A stretch of 64,000 bases of DNA. Origin: Cottoperca gobio. Its lineage: Eukaryota; Chordata; Actinopteri; Perciformes; Bovichtidae. Shown here in pieces: positions 12,501 through 50,339 of the stretch. The DNA lies in contig NC_041363.1 in NCBI RefSeq assembly GCF_900634415.1, positions 7,239,463 through 7,303,462 of the forward strand, in the 5' to 3' direction. How positions within the stretch are numbered: position 1 is the first letter of the stretch; each line of letters starts with the position of its first letter. A program made the position numbers and the translations under genes. The notes under the pieces are model-generated. The model was not told the origin of the DNA. It did no database searches and saw only the letters and a list, made by a program, of their open reading frames with translations.

Positions 12501-13920
12501 AGGAAGTCAATTTATTTCCTTTAAAAAACAAACAAACAAACAAACATTTGCCCCGAACATACTTAATAATGCACCATCATCAAACGCCTGTCCATAGGAT
12601 GGCGTAATGTTTTTCTATGCAATCAGCCATCTGAGTTGCAAATTCAGGTGTGAACTGCAAAAAAACATTCAGGTTCTTCTCCCCCAGGCCAGCAGGGACT
12701 GGCACGGGCTGTGATGATATTTGTATTTCTTCAGTATAGGTTCACATGTGTGCGCCGCTTCTTTTGTCTGGTGTCTTCCAGGGAGTAAAAGCTGGGAGCA
12801 CAATGGTCCCTGTCTGGGCCTCGACAATAGCTCTCATGAATGAGAGTGAGGGAGGAGGGAGCGATGGTGACAGAAAGGGGCTACAGGAAGCTCTCTTCAC
12901 AGCGGACTGTCATTTGTTTTTGATAGGTCACATTTTTATTTCTCATTTATTTACCTAGTGAAAGATCTGAAGCGGATCACCAGCTGCGTTGTTGCTCCAG
13001 CAGGTGTGAAGTAGCAACTGAGCAGTTTCAATTCACATAAATCGATGCTTAAAGTAGATTATGAATCCTCTGAGGACGAGTGTGGCATCACTTTGCCCAT
13101 GCAGGGAAAGGAAGCAGTGCAGGAGCAGGCTGGTTGAAGAGGAAGGAGGGGTGGGGGGGGGGGGGGGGGGTCATTCTTTATTCCCTCGCTTATTGGGCAA
13201 TGGGGGAGAAAGTGGGTGAGAGGTTGAGGGGTGTTTAGGGAGGGGAGTGGATGTGGGAAAGCAGATATTTATTCAGTGACTTTTTTAAGTTTGTGTTGGG
13301 GGAACGCTGTCCGAGTTTGTTTTGAGGCTATAGATTTTTCTCAAGTTGCGTTTTCCCCTCTTTCATTCAGTTTTGATATGAACAATAAAGTCTCTGGCAG
13401 GGGATCAAGGGGGTGGACTCAGCCTGTCCAGCCCCCTCACCCTATCTCATCCTGTCTCTCCACCAGCGCCTTGCTACTGTACGCACCCAGAGTCTCTATC
13501 TCCTCCCTGGTGAATGAAAGAGTGGCATAACATGACTGGGAGTAACCTCGGCGCCTGTTTCTGTTAAGCCAATCGTTATTACTTCCTAGTGTCACTCCAC
13601 TCCCCCCCCCCCAACCCCTTGTATATAGCTCAGACCTTTTCTTCTCCTCTTCTGTCTGAGCAGTGCCAAACCTGTGGCTCAGTGTGGCTCAGCCTTTCAA
13701 CCAGACTCTTCCCTCAGACTGGTATTTAAACGGTTTCAGAAGTGAAATGCTGTTTTTAAATGACATTTTATTTTAGGTTTTGTTACATTTCGGTGTTTCA
13801 GTTAGATTGCCGTGATCCGGCTGTGTTTAAAAGGTAAACTCCACCGATTTTACACATCCAAGTGTGTTTACAGGTGTGAGGGAGTTCTTCTGTATTTGTG
13901 AACAACATGGTATAGAACCT
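9501..13920. other. Intergenic DNA between the PKG-like gene and ACSL
   Basis: No coding exon is recognised. A GTAAGT donor at 10342, after CTTTTTACCGAG, could end a noncoding first exon of the ACSL gene, whose ATG lies two bases inside an exon (14742). This is only a candidate. Poly-C (12 C at 12253-12264) and poly-G (18 G at 13153-13170) runs are present. Open frames here are short and have no family resemblance. Confidence 0.5.
13153..13170 (+). repeat. Poly-G tract (18 G)
   Basis: A run of 18 guanines inside a purine-rich stretch (GGAAGGAGGGGT before it). One of several long G/C homopolymers in the window. Confidence 0.95.
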
Positions 13921-13924
13921 TTTT

Positions 13925-14210
13925 GTGGCTCCAGAGGGAGCTACACAAAATCGGGGTCAGCTGGCTCTGAAGATTATAATCTCTCCACCGAGTCCTGGGT
14001 CTTCCCCGGCGTCTCCTCCCAGCTGGACGTGCCTGGAACACCTCCCTAGGGAGGTGCCAGGTGGCATCCTTACTAGATGCCCAAACCACCTCAACGGGCT
14101 CCTTTCAACGCAAAGGAGCAGCGGCTCTACTCAGTCCCTCACAGATGGCTGAGCTTCTCACTCCATCTCTAAGGGAGACGCCACAAGCGACCAAAATGGG
14201 TTTTCTCTGA
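13925..14210 (-). mobile_element. Non-LTR retrotransposon remnant (C-terminal end)
   Basis: On the minus strand this reads LPREVFQARPAGRRRRGRPR followed by TRWRDY, with degraded flanks. The GRPRTRWRDY module is characteristic of the C-terminal part of many fish non-LTR (LINE) polyproteins. Stops and frame breaks on both sides show it is a dead fragment of about 285 bp. The family (RTE/Rex-like or other) is not assigned from the sequence alone. Confidence 0.75.
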
Positions 14211-14319
14211 AGATTACAAGATTGGAAATGAAAAAAATGTTGGGGTGAAGTTGGAGAGAAGTGAGATTACTAGACCTCTGTAGCACGCTCCTCACACCTA
14301 ACACTTAGAAAGAGGTGGT

Positions 14320-14456
14320 GATGGCCTCGTGGTCTGGTGGTACCCCTGAGCAAGGTACTTAACCCTGAGTTGCTCCAGGGAGACTGTCCCTGTAGTTAGT
14401 TCACTGCAAGTCTCTCTGGATAAGAGCGTCTGCTAAATGACCTGTAATGTAATAAC
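14320..14456 (+). mobile_element. tRNA-derived SINE fragment (V-SINE-like body and tail)
   Basis: The segment has CCCCTGAGCAAGGTACTTAA, then TTGCTCCAGGGAGACTGTCC, then GGATAAGAGCGTCTGCTAAA with a TGTAATGTAAT tail. These blocks are the conserved body and tail of common fish SINEs. The tRNA-like head (A and B boxes) is not recognisable, so the copy is probably 5' truncated. It lies about 290 bp upstream of the first ACSL coding exon. Confidence 0.8.
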
Positions 14457-14743
14457 ACATTCACAGCAAAGGAGATAAAAGATAAAAAGACAGCAAAGTA
14501 ACTTTTAGCAGATAAAATGTCAAGGAAAATAAGTAAATACAAACACAGTACACATCATAAAACATTATGGCTACGCATGTTTAAAAGTGAGTTGAAACTG
14601 CCCGACTCAATCTGCTACATGTTTACTGTGCTGCCTTCTGCAGGGGATGCTGCATTTTCCAAATTGCAGCACAATGAAGCGTTTTATGTAAATGCACCGT
14701 ATAATTTCCTACTGTTTCTTTGTTTCCGTCCTCCTCCTCAGCT

Positions 14744-17700
14744 ATGCATTTCCAGGAGTGGTTACGCTCACTTCGCTCCAGCGCTGCTCTCAAAGGTTCT
14801 GAATCAGAGGATTTCTGGAGTCTCCTGCCGTCTCTGCCCTCCCTGTCTCTGTCCACCTCCTCTCTGCTGGGTTTAGGAGCCCTTGCCTCTCTCACCGCGT
14901 ACTGGCTGGTGACCCGTCCTCGACCCATGCGTCCTCCCTGTGATCTACAAGCCCAGTCTGTAGCTGTGAATGTGAGTGGATCGCGGTTGTTGTTGTTGTG
15001 CATCGTGATGTTTATACTTGTGTACATGCCGTGACTCGTCATGGTAGGATGTATTATGGTGTTTTTAATAGAGGTGTTTGTTGCAGGGAGATCCCAGCTG
15101 CAGGCGGTCGGCTCTTCTTAAAGATGATACTCTGCTGGAGTTTTACTACGATGACACCAGGACGGCCTTTGACATGTTCCAGAGAGGCGTGAGGATCGCA
15201 GGTGTGCACATTCACAAAACAATCATTTACCCTACAGTTTATTATGTGATCATATCCAGGAAGAGGATGATGAACAAAACCAGTTCGCTGCTGTTCTGTG
15301 AAAACCACACAGCGGCTGTCAAGCTTTAACTTAAGGTTTACATTGTTTGTCAGTAGAGACACACTTTAATGCGCTTCAGTTTTATGAAATGGACAACATG
15401 AATATTTTACGGTTTAAAAAATAAATGTATAACGATAATGATTGGTTACCATAGTTAATTAGCCTTTTGTCCTGGATTTAGTCAACTGTGGTGTGATGCC
15501 ATGTCATTCATCACAATATAATTCCCCTGGAACATGATCAATTATTTTAAGTATTATCCACTTAAGTCGATTTAGATCTTGACTTAAATCTGTAACTTGA
15601 TTTAGGTCATAGGCAGAACTTTGATAATGAAGTTATTATGTCTCTAGGTCAAATAAAAATGCAACATATCACTATAAATATTGCATATGTGTGAACTGAC
15701 GTGACACAACTGTCTTGTGTCCTTCAGGAAACGGCCCGTGTCTTGGCTTCAGAAAGCCGGGGAAGCCCTACCAGTGGATCTCCTACACTGAGGTCTTGCA
15801 TGTTTCTTTATTTTAGTATTCCGACCCTCCGGTCGTCACATCACTTCTGTGTGACATGTTACTCTTTGCTGTTTGTTCACCGAGCATCTCCTATTCTTCA
15901 GGTGGCTGAGCGAGCGAAGGTGCTGGGCTCTGGGCTGCTGGCCAAAGGCTGCCAGCCAAACCCGGAGCAATTTGTTGGCATCTTTGCACAAAACAGACCA
16001 GAGGTACGAGCAGACTCACGAGCAGACGCAGTGTCTTTGTAGTGTGACGTTGGTTTGTTCCCTCACTGGTTGGTTACCTGTGAGTAATGACTTTTATGAA
16101 GGATGGCTCTTGCCTCTAAATCCAGATTATTGATCCTCTAAACAGCCCAATATTTGTGTATTTCATTTGGAAATAAGTTGATATTCTCATACACACATCT
16201 CCACAGATACCCTCATACCAGGTTCACATTTCTTCCATGAATTGAAAATGATTTGTTTGGCCGTCCTGAAAGTGCGCCTGCCTTACTTCCTGTTAAGAGC
16301 AGAGTGCTGGTGGTGAATGTGGGTCTCCAGAGCAGCTAATATTGGAGCATGTCTGCTCCCAAACTCATTTTTTAATATATCCGTCAGGCAAGGCCATTTG
16401 TTTCTCTGTGTAGACGGAAAAATAATGTTCTGCTCCACCAGAGCGCGTAACCTCTCATCAGACCTTTCCACACACAGAGGGCTGTTTTTGTTTACTTTGA
16501 CTGTAGTTTTGTTCGTTTTTTAGTTAATACCAAATGGATTATGATCTACATCTCCACGCACATCTCTCTTATGTTTAGCTATCTAAATCAAAAAGTGCTC
16601 CGTAGAGCGTGAAGGTTGGAAACGAGTCTTACAGTGCTGCTTTGTCTCCCTCTGCTGGCGACAGTGGATCATCGCAGAGCTGGCCTGCTACACGTACTCG
16701 ATGGCGGTGGTGCCTCTGTATGACACACTGGGGCTGGAGGCCATGGTCCACATACTCAACCTGGGTGAGGGGAAAACCTGCATGTAGAAATAACAAACAC
16801 TCAATGAGATTTCATTAATATTAAAAAATGGTTCACTTCGTCTGCCAGCCTCCCCGTAATAGTGGTGAGCAGTGCAGTGACACGTGTCCCAGAATATAGT
16901 TTTAACTGAGAGTCGTGCAGATTATAAAATCTAGGAGATAATTAATGTCCCTAGAAACAACAGTGGAAGAAGTACTCAATAACTTCTACTTAAGTAAAAG
17001 TACAGAAATATTATCAGCCAAATGTACTTGAAGTATAAAAAGTACTTGTTCTGCAGAAGAAATGGGTGGGGGTGATGCATAAAGTAGGGAAGAAGGAGAA
17101 ACAAATAAAACTGCTGTACATCATTTATTTTATGATTTAAAAAAAAAAAAAAAAAAATAGTTAAAGGAGACCTCATTATGAACTCACCGTTTGATTGTTT
17201 CCTGCTTCATTTGTATATGTAGAGGTTTATAAAGTTAAATAGTATTAAAACGTTTTAAAGTTCTAGACAACAGTTCTTGTACTTCTGCTGCTCTTGACAC
17301 TTTGGGATCGATCATTAAAGTTGACCTCTGTGTGTCGGGGGTGCGTTCTTAGCGGAGATCTCTCTGGTGATCTGCGACCGGGAGGAGAAGGCAGAAGCTT
17401 TGTTGGAGAACAAGGAGAAAGGTGCGACTCCGAAGCTCTCCTGCCTGATTCTCTTTAACGATTTCAGCGACGCGTTTCTGGAGAGGGCGAAGAGCTGCGA
17501 GGTGGAGGTTTTGAAACTGGAGCAGCTCATGGTGAGCAGAAAGGGGGGGGGGGGAATAATGCAAACTCATGTAAATGCATCTCCTTTTAATTAAAGTCAT
17601 CAATGGTGATATGTAAATTGATACGAATAACTCCTCTTTGTCCACATCTTAGGACCTGGGAAGGCAGAATCTCAAAGATCCTGTGGTGAGTTTATCGTCT

Positions 17701-20697
17701 CTCAGCTGCTACATCACCGCATCAAACTGGTTCAAGTAAATTGCTGATCCCCCTCTAAATGCCAGGATGACCGTTTACAGTTGTTCCTGTCCCATAAGAT
17801 ATCATTAACACTCACTTGTAAACAGGACTTAGATTAGGAGTGGAGGAAGCCTGTTCTCATATTCTCATATTTTATTGCTGCCTGCTGTAGCCGCCCCAGC
17901 CTCAGGATCTGGCCGTGGTTTGCTTCACCAGTGGAACCACAGGTACCGTCTGATTTCATACGTCTCGGCGTAATTATCCTTCACTCACATCATTAGAAAA
18001 AATGTCCTTCAGTGCCCACTAACAACCTCTCTTTATAGCACCGCTGTAGTTTCCTTTTGCTGCGCAGGGCACTGCAATAATGTCTTGTTTATTTATCCAG
18101 GGAAGCCAAAGGGAGCCATGATCACCCACGGCAACATCGCCTCCAACACTTCCTCTGTCATTAAGATCCTGGAGGTCTGTCTACACTTCCACCTCCTTGT
18201 CTAATTGAGAACAGCCTCACAGCTACCATCACTTCCCATCTGCTTGTGTCTCTGTATCTCACAACTGTCCCTGTCCCTGCTGTGTCTAATGGTATGATTA
18301 ATTGGCTGTTTGATTGCCCCTGTCGCTGCGAGGTACTTTAACTAATTGCCCCCGTATAAAGATTGTGCTATCTAACTGCCGTTTGAAAAGCATGTTTGAT
18401 TGCCTGTGAGGCTTCACCGTATGCCTGCTGCCTGAACTTAATCTCTCCCCTGTGCTTTGCTCACTTTATTTCTCGTTTTCCATCAGGGTTCGTTTGTGAT
18501 CCGACAAGAGGATGTGTCGATTTCTTACCTGCCACTTGCCCACATGTTTGAGAGGATGATTCAGGTAGCTGATCCTCGTCTCAGAATAGGTTTCATTCCC
18601 CCCCCCGTTGTACTTGTGTGTAAACTCCTTAATTAAGTCTATTTCTGTCACAGGTCTCCATGTTCTGCCACGGGGCCAGAGTAGGATTCTACCAAGGCGA
18701 CATTTCTCTTCTCATGGATGACATTAAAACTCTCAAACCCACCTTCTTTCCTGTTGTGCCTCGTTTACTCAATCGCATCTATGACAAGGTCAGTAAATGG
18801 ATTCAGATCTTGCCATTTGCTGCCATATCTAGCATATTAATCCTCGTTTCTGCTTTTCACTGATTCCATGAAGATCCTGGGTTCTGTGACCTCTCCGTTG
18901 CGACGGGCTTTGCTTCACTACGCGGTGAGGAGAAAGCAGGCTGAGCTCAGCAGCGGGGTTGTCCGTAACAACAGTCTGTGGGACAAACTGGTGTTCAACA
19001 GGATTCAGGTCAGTGTCTGGAAGCTGCATTTTTATTTCCACCTGGATCATATTTTCCCTCTTAAGTTGTACAGTTATACAGTCTTATGTGCAGACTAGTG
19101 AAATGAATGAATGAAAAACTATTCCAGCAATCGATGCCAAAATCCCCCAGAGCATATTGGTTATGTGGAGTGTATTGGGAGAAGCATGCACACTGAAAGA
19201 TGTATGCTCTGTATGGTCAATGCAGATGGGAATCTATGGTCTAAGTTGAAAAAGCTGTTAAAATGGAATTTAGCTTGCACCTACAATATGATTGCGTTTT
19301 ACTTTTTTTACATTCATGCTGCATCGCTCGTGTCACAGGCCAGTTTAGGAGGTAATCTGCGGTTCGCCCTGACTGCTTCAGCACCGATCTGCCCCACTGT
19401 GCTGTCCTTCCTCAGAGCCACTCTGGGCTGTCTGATCTTCGAGGGTTACGGCCAGACAGAGTGCACCGCAGGCTGCACTTTCTCCATGCCCGGAGACTGG
19501 AGCGCAGGTAAGACGCCATCTGATTCTTAACTCTTTTCTTTTTTTTTTGTTGTGTGCTTGTGCTAGTTATTAGAGTTCTCAGCAGGTATGTTGATGTGCG
19601 TTTGTCAGGTCATGTCGGTGCACCCTTGCCCTGTGCCAAGGTGAAGCTGGTAGACATCCCTGATATGAACTACTATTCTAAGAACGGAGATGGAGAGGTG
19701 AGACATTCCTAATATGCCGTCATACTACACATTACGCCAGACAGTCTGGTGCCTGCTGACACTTCTCACGGCTGTGTCCTGTTAGATCTGCATTAGTGGC
19801 CCCAGTGTGTTCAGAGGTTACCTGAAGGACCCAGAAAAGACGGCTGAAGCGCTGGACAGCGACGGTTGGCTGCACAGCGGGGACGTGGGCCAGTGGCTTC
19901 CAGTAAGATTAGACACAATAACCAGCCTAAAGCTGTCATATCTTCTAGTTCTGTTGGTGAGCAAATGTCTCCGCTTTCCCTCTTCCAGAATGGGACGCTA
20001 CGCATCATCGACAGGAAGAAGCACATCTTTAAGTTGTCCCAGGGAGAGTACATCGCTCCAGAGAAGATAGAAAATGTCTACATGCGTTGTGCTCCTGTGC
20101 TACAGGTGTTCGTGCACGGAGACAGTCTAGAGGTACGTGATATTGAGATTCAGAACATCTGCCGTGGTAAGAGTCACATCTTTGATTTCCGCTTGTATTT
20201 TATGTCGCCAGTCTTATCTCATAGGCATAGTTGTTCCTGACCCTGAGGTGTTTGTCGACTGGGCTAAAGGGCGAGGATTAGTGGGATCCTATGAAGAGCT
20301 GTGCCAGAATCCTGTATGTCATCAAAACCCCCATTTTGTAACACAACCATTTTAAATGATTATATGTATTCCAGAAAAGTGTTATTGGTCTTTCAACAGG
20401 ATTTAAAGAAAGCAGTATTGGAGGACATGAAGGCTGTGGGGAAGGAAGCGGGGCTGAAGTCCTTTGAACAAGTGAGGCGTCTCTGCTGACATTGGTCCTG
20501 GTTAAGATTTACAAGCTACTAACCTCCCAATTCTGACTTGCTTTCTCTCCTTTCAGGTGAAGGACCTTCACTTGCATCCAGAGACGTTCAGCATCGCCAA
20601 TGGCCTTCTCACCCCCACACTGAAAAGCAGACGTGCTGACATCCGGATAGCCTTTCAGGAACACATATCAAACATGTACAGCAAGACAACCGTTTGA
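14744..20697 (+). CDS. Long-chain acyl-CoA synthetase, ACSL1/5/6 clade
   Basis: Activates long-chain fatty acids to acyl-CoA via an acyl-AMP intermediate, normally on ER or mitochondrial outer membranes. Nineteen coding exons: 14744-14971, 15087-15201, 15728-15792, 15902-16003, 16665-16764, 17353-17531, 17653-17685, 17891-17942, 18101-18174, 18487-18564, 18654-18788, 18874-19008, 19339-19507, 19609-19697, 19786-19902, 19989-20132, 20212-20313, 20400-20471, 20557-20697. They total 2130 nt, in frame, 709 aa (family about 680-700). A hydrophobic N-terminal anchor (about 40-58, LLGLGALASLTAYWLV) precedes TRPRP. Core motifs: FTSGTTGKPKGAM (ATP/AMP), YLPLAHMFER, FPVVPRLLNRIYDK, YGQTECTAGC, DGWLHSGDVGQW (T to S in the usual LHTGD) and IDRKKHIFKL. 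The usual VTGAAP reads LTASAP. Resemblance is split between ACSL5 (WIIAELACYTYSM), ACSL1 and ACSL6, so a teleost acsl2- or acsl5-type assignment is open. The ATG was chosen because it is the first in the exon after an acceptor at 14741. Confidence 0.93.
16957..17056. repeat. Interspersed repeat fragment in an ACSL intron
   Basis: The segment GTGGAAGAAGTACTCAA ... CTTCTACTTAAGTAAAAGTA ... GTATAAAAAGTACTTG matches an abundant teleost interspersed repeat known for AGTACTTAAGTAAAAGTA-type text. Its class is not assigned here. It is followed by a poly-A tract of about 20 A (17138-17157). Confidence 0.55.
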
Positions 20698-21340
20698 AGG
20701 ACGCCACTCAGTAATTCACACAATGGTTAATGGTGTCCAATAATAGGAAACAAATGGGACAGGGACCTGAAGAAGAGAATTAAAATCCTATACGTCCAGC
20801 GGTGCCTTATTTTTAAAATAATGGTATTTTGCTTCAAATAAGTTTTAAATCACATCCACCTCTTGCACATATATATAATGTATTAACTTCACATGGAAAA
20901 TAACACAGAATGGGACAAAACTGTTTTTTTAAATTCCAATCCCACTCTGTCTTTGACACTAATTCAGAGTTATGATTCACTGGGAGACTTTACCGATAAA
21001 TTATTGTCTAGTTGTAGAGATAAAAATCACAGAAGTTATTGAGAAGCAACCTGCAGAGACGTTAAGTTAGGCACACTGCCCTGTTCTCGTCCCATGCAAG
21101 GATTTTTATTTTATTTTTATAAGGAACTGTACTTGGGACGTTGTTACTCATAGAACTTGCACTAACTGGTCGTGTATTTTTCTAATCTTTTCATAACTCA
21201 GTGCGAGGGTGAAATCCTGGTTTTAACCACCAATGATTTGTAAAAATAAGTGCTGAACTGTACATACTGCTTTATTGCGATTTTCTGACAGGACACTACT
21301 GACTAATTCCAGTAAAGTAAAACAGAACAGAAATAAAGAT
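20698..21340 (+). terminator. ACSL 3' UTR and poly(A) signal
   Basis: About 640 bases of AT-rich untranslated sequence follow the TGA (20695-20697). AATAAA at 21332-21337, followed by a T/G-rich stretch (GATGACTCTTGTGTGATTTT), is the probable cleavage signal. The convergent BIN3 transcript has its own candidate signal about 140 bp further on. Confidence 0.7.
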
Positions 21341-21477
21341 TAGTTACTGATGACTCTTGTGTGATTTTTAATTCTACAAACACTCCTTCACTCCCCCCTG
21401 AGAAATATGCAGTGGATATCCAAACATCAAGGCAACAACAGTACGATTGCAGACATCTTTGCTATTCTCACATTTCA

Positions 21478-22863
21478 TTTATTTAATGATCGACTACATT
21501 GAGATGATGGCTGAAAAAACAGATTGTGGTGTCAATACATTTCAAAAATCTAAATGAAAACCCACTAATGTTAAGGTATTCTCTTAGTGTTCAAAGAAAA
21601 TCTAGCAGTTAAACGCTTAATAAAACAAATTAAAAAACCTTCATTAATACATACGTGTAACTTAGTCTGCATTGCAGAACACAGAGACAATCACTAAGCA
21701 TTTTTGCAATAATTTCAAAATATGCCAAAGAATAAATAGTCAACTTCTTGGTATGACACCATAAAAACGATATGGGAGCAATTAGTTTCACATTATCATG
21801 TAGCCCCATTAACCAGATCGTGCTTCTCATACCGAGGCAGTACCTGATAAAGGTGGAAAGGAGTGCAATGAAAGAACGATTTGGTCCAAAATCAAGAAAA
21901 GCTTCCCCTAAAAAAAAAAAGAAAGTTGGCTTCTAATCTCAGTACAGAGAAAATATTTTCTCTAGAGTGCCAACAATGCGTGAGGTTCTTTGCTAACAGA
22001 CAAACTGAACCTACAACAAAGGATGGATGGTGATTAAAAGGAAATAAATGGTGTCGTGATTCATATTTTCCACTAGAGGGAGCACCAGCCTTTGTTTTGG
22101 ACAGCGACTGGTTCTTTCTGCAGCCCGAGTGGTCGACCTTTCAACACCGCTGCACAATCTCACCTCACTCAAGTGAGTTTTCATGTTACATCCACAGTCG
22201 GGACAATGTAGGCACATTATGCACAGGTGATGTTACCAATATCATCCTGTAAACCCCAATAAAAAGCCTCCATACAACATGGCACAGAGCTAAACTTAGA
22301 GATAACCAGCAAAGGCCAAAATACAGAAATACATTTTCTTGCCGGTAACCTACATTACATAACATTCAGTCTGTAGTGTTTGTCATTTAAAACTTGGGTA
22401 ATAAAAACTATGTTTCACAGATTGTTGGTAACATTGCAGATGTGACTAATAAAAACATTTCCTTGCTCATTTCCTGCTTTAGAAACAAATGCTTCTAGAC
22501 ATCTTTGAAACCAAGAAGCGTAACCCTGTTAATTAGTTCTGACGAGAACCGTTTGATTCCTTTACTAAAAAAAACAACATATTGGCTTATAATGTTGCAC
22601 TTGGCTGATGGCTTAGTTAATGTGGCATTTCAGCTGCTTTGAGTTGCAGAGAGTCTCTGTAGAGAGAATGAAACATGGGAGTGCGGTGCAAGAGGAAAGG
22701 GAGAGGGGGGGGGGGGGGGGTGTGATGAGGCCGCAAGGAAACAATCTGATAATCAGGTTAAGGCCATTGCTGTCCGTTTGAACTGCACGAAGGAGCCTGA
22801 AAAGCGTGCAATCCATTGAGAGAGGCATGAAAGGAGCCCTTCCCGGTTTACGGCTTTCCTCCC
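21478..22863 (-). terminator. BIN3 3' UTR and poly(A) signal
   Basis: The minus-strand sequence after the BIN3 stop runs about 1.4 kb to an AATAAA (plus-strand TTTATT at 21478-21483), the last good signal before the convergent ACSL 3' end. It includes a 16-G plus-strand run at 22705-22720. No open frame of interest is seen. Confidence 0.6.
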
Positions 22864-50080
<27,217 letters not shown>

Positions 50081-50094
50081 TTTGAGTGAACTTT

Positions 50095-50185
50095 TATTCC
50101 GGTTTCATTGGGTAGTTTTATTATCTTCCGAGCACCTCATCCCTTTCCACCAGTCAACAGTCGAGCTTTAAACAGGAAGTCCGGA
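50095..50185 (-). promoter_or_regulatory. bin3: BIN3 promoter region: ETS and CCAAT motifs
   Basis: Just upstream of the BIN3 start codon the sequence has TTCCGG (50097-50102), an inverted CCAAT (ATTGG, 50107-50111) and AGGAAGTCCGG (50174-50184), i.e. clustered ETS-type sites. No TATA box is seen. This composition suits a broadly expressed, TATA-less promoter. The exact transcription start is not visible. Confidence 0.5.
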
Positions 50186-50339
50186 GCTTAGACGCTCGTG
50201 TTTCCTCTAAAGAAGTTTTTGTCAGAAAGCGAAAGAAAATACTAACAAACGTTATGATGTTTTTATATAATATTACCAGACGGCTAATGTTTTCATATTG
50301 TAAGATGTGTCTCTATAATGCAGGCTTAATAACCAAGTA

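Noticed and set aside
17315..17645. Minus-strand open frames of 71-98 codons
   Set aside because: They are antisense to the ACSL exon at 17353-17531, which has clear family motifs on plus.
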